A DNA stretch of 5,768 nt from the NCBI GenBank assembly GCA_021784495.1, contig JAJXSQ010000153.1:1-5768 (forward strand), read 5' to 3'. Source of the DNA: Myxococcales bacterium (GTDB lineage: Bacteria; Myxococcota; Myxococcia; Myxococcales; Anaeromyxobacteraceae). Made by a program: the position numbers and the translations under genes. Position 1 is the first letter of the stretch, and each line of letters begins with the position of its first letter. Below the pieces are notes generated by a model that saw nothing but the letters and a program-made list of their open reading frames with translations, was not told the origin of the DNA and did no database searches. This document shows, one piece after another, positions 5,721-5,768 of this stretch.

Positions 5721-5729
5721 AGCGTAGCA
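5721..5729 (-). promoter_or_regulatory. Candidate extended -10 promoter of the QEGLA peptidase gene (leaderless type)
   Basis: The minus strand reads TGC then TACGCT (5726-5721), ending 7 nt before the GTG at 5713. The bases between contain no Shine-Dalgarno sequence, so a leaderless transcript is predicted. The hexamer is identical to the one upstream of pilZ, and the TGC extension is shared with the ferritin-VIT1 promoter. Confidence 0.45.
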
Positions 5730-5768
5730 CGCGCGGGTCCGCCGGCCGGCCGCAGGGCCGCCGCCCGC

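Noticed and set aside
5730..5768. Possible additional gene at the right edge
   Set aside because: No start codon on the plus strand and no stop codon on the minus strand is visible here; only GC-rich non-coding sequence with short GGCC repeats is seen.

Overview
The window is extremely GC-rich (well over 70% by eye), with strong G/C preference at third codon positions and tightly packed genes. Gene content and style (a PilZ protein of the deltaproteobacterial type, a ferritin-like/VIT1 fusion, short TAnnnT promoters close to start codons) suggest a myxobacterium-like organism, most likely Anaeromyxobacter or a relative. That assignment is an inference; there is no rRNA or other marker to fix it. 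The sequence looks like ordinary chromosome: no insertion sequence, tRNA, CRISPR array, phage gene or attachment site was seen.

Layout, left to right. (1) The 5' end of a histidinol dehydrogenase gene (hisD) on the minus strand, running off the left edge. (2) A 76-bp divergent promoter region. (3) A plus-strand gene for a membrane iron/manganese exporter of the MbfA type, with an N-terminal ferritin-like diiron domain fused to a VIT1/CCC1 domain. (4) A 34-bp convergent gap with a GC palindrome. (5) On the minus strand a PlsC-type lysophosphatidate acyltransferase, with a small PilZ-domain gene upstream of it and a perfect hairpin between them. (6) A 121-bp divergent promoter region with a 16-bp inverted repeat. 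(7) A plus-strand gamma-glutamyltransferase (ggt) with all main catalytic residues. (8) A 13-bp convergent gap with a candidate terminator that overlaps the ggt stop codon. (9) A minus-strand DUF1704/QEGLA-family zinc metallopeptidase (relative of the eukaryotic tyrosine carboxypeptidase MATCAP). (10) A 55-bp non-coding right end with that gene's candidate promoter.

The genes do not form one pathway. Orientation switches at nearly every boundary, so most are probably single-gene transcription units; pilZ-plsC is the only same-strand pair. Loose themes are metal/oxidative homeostasis (ferritin-VIT1), glutathione turnover (ggt), membrane phospholipid synthesis (plsC) and c-di-GMP sensing (PilZ).

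The most interesting pattern is in expression signals. Three genes (ferritin-VIT1, plsC, QEGLA peptidase) lack a Shine-Dalgarno sequence but have a TAnnnT -10-like hexamer ending only 6-7 nt before the start codon, which predicts leaderless mRNAs. hisD and pilZ instead have recognisable Shine-Dalgarno sequences and -10-like hexamers set further upstream. I found no convincing undescribed multi-gene system; the other findings are variations within known families and small DNA structures.
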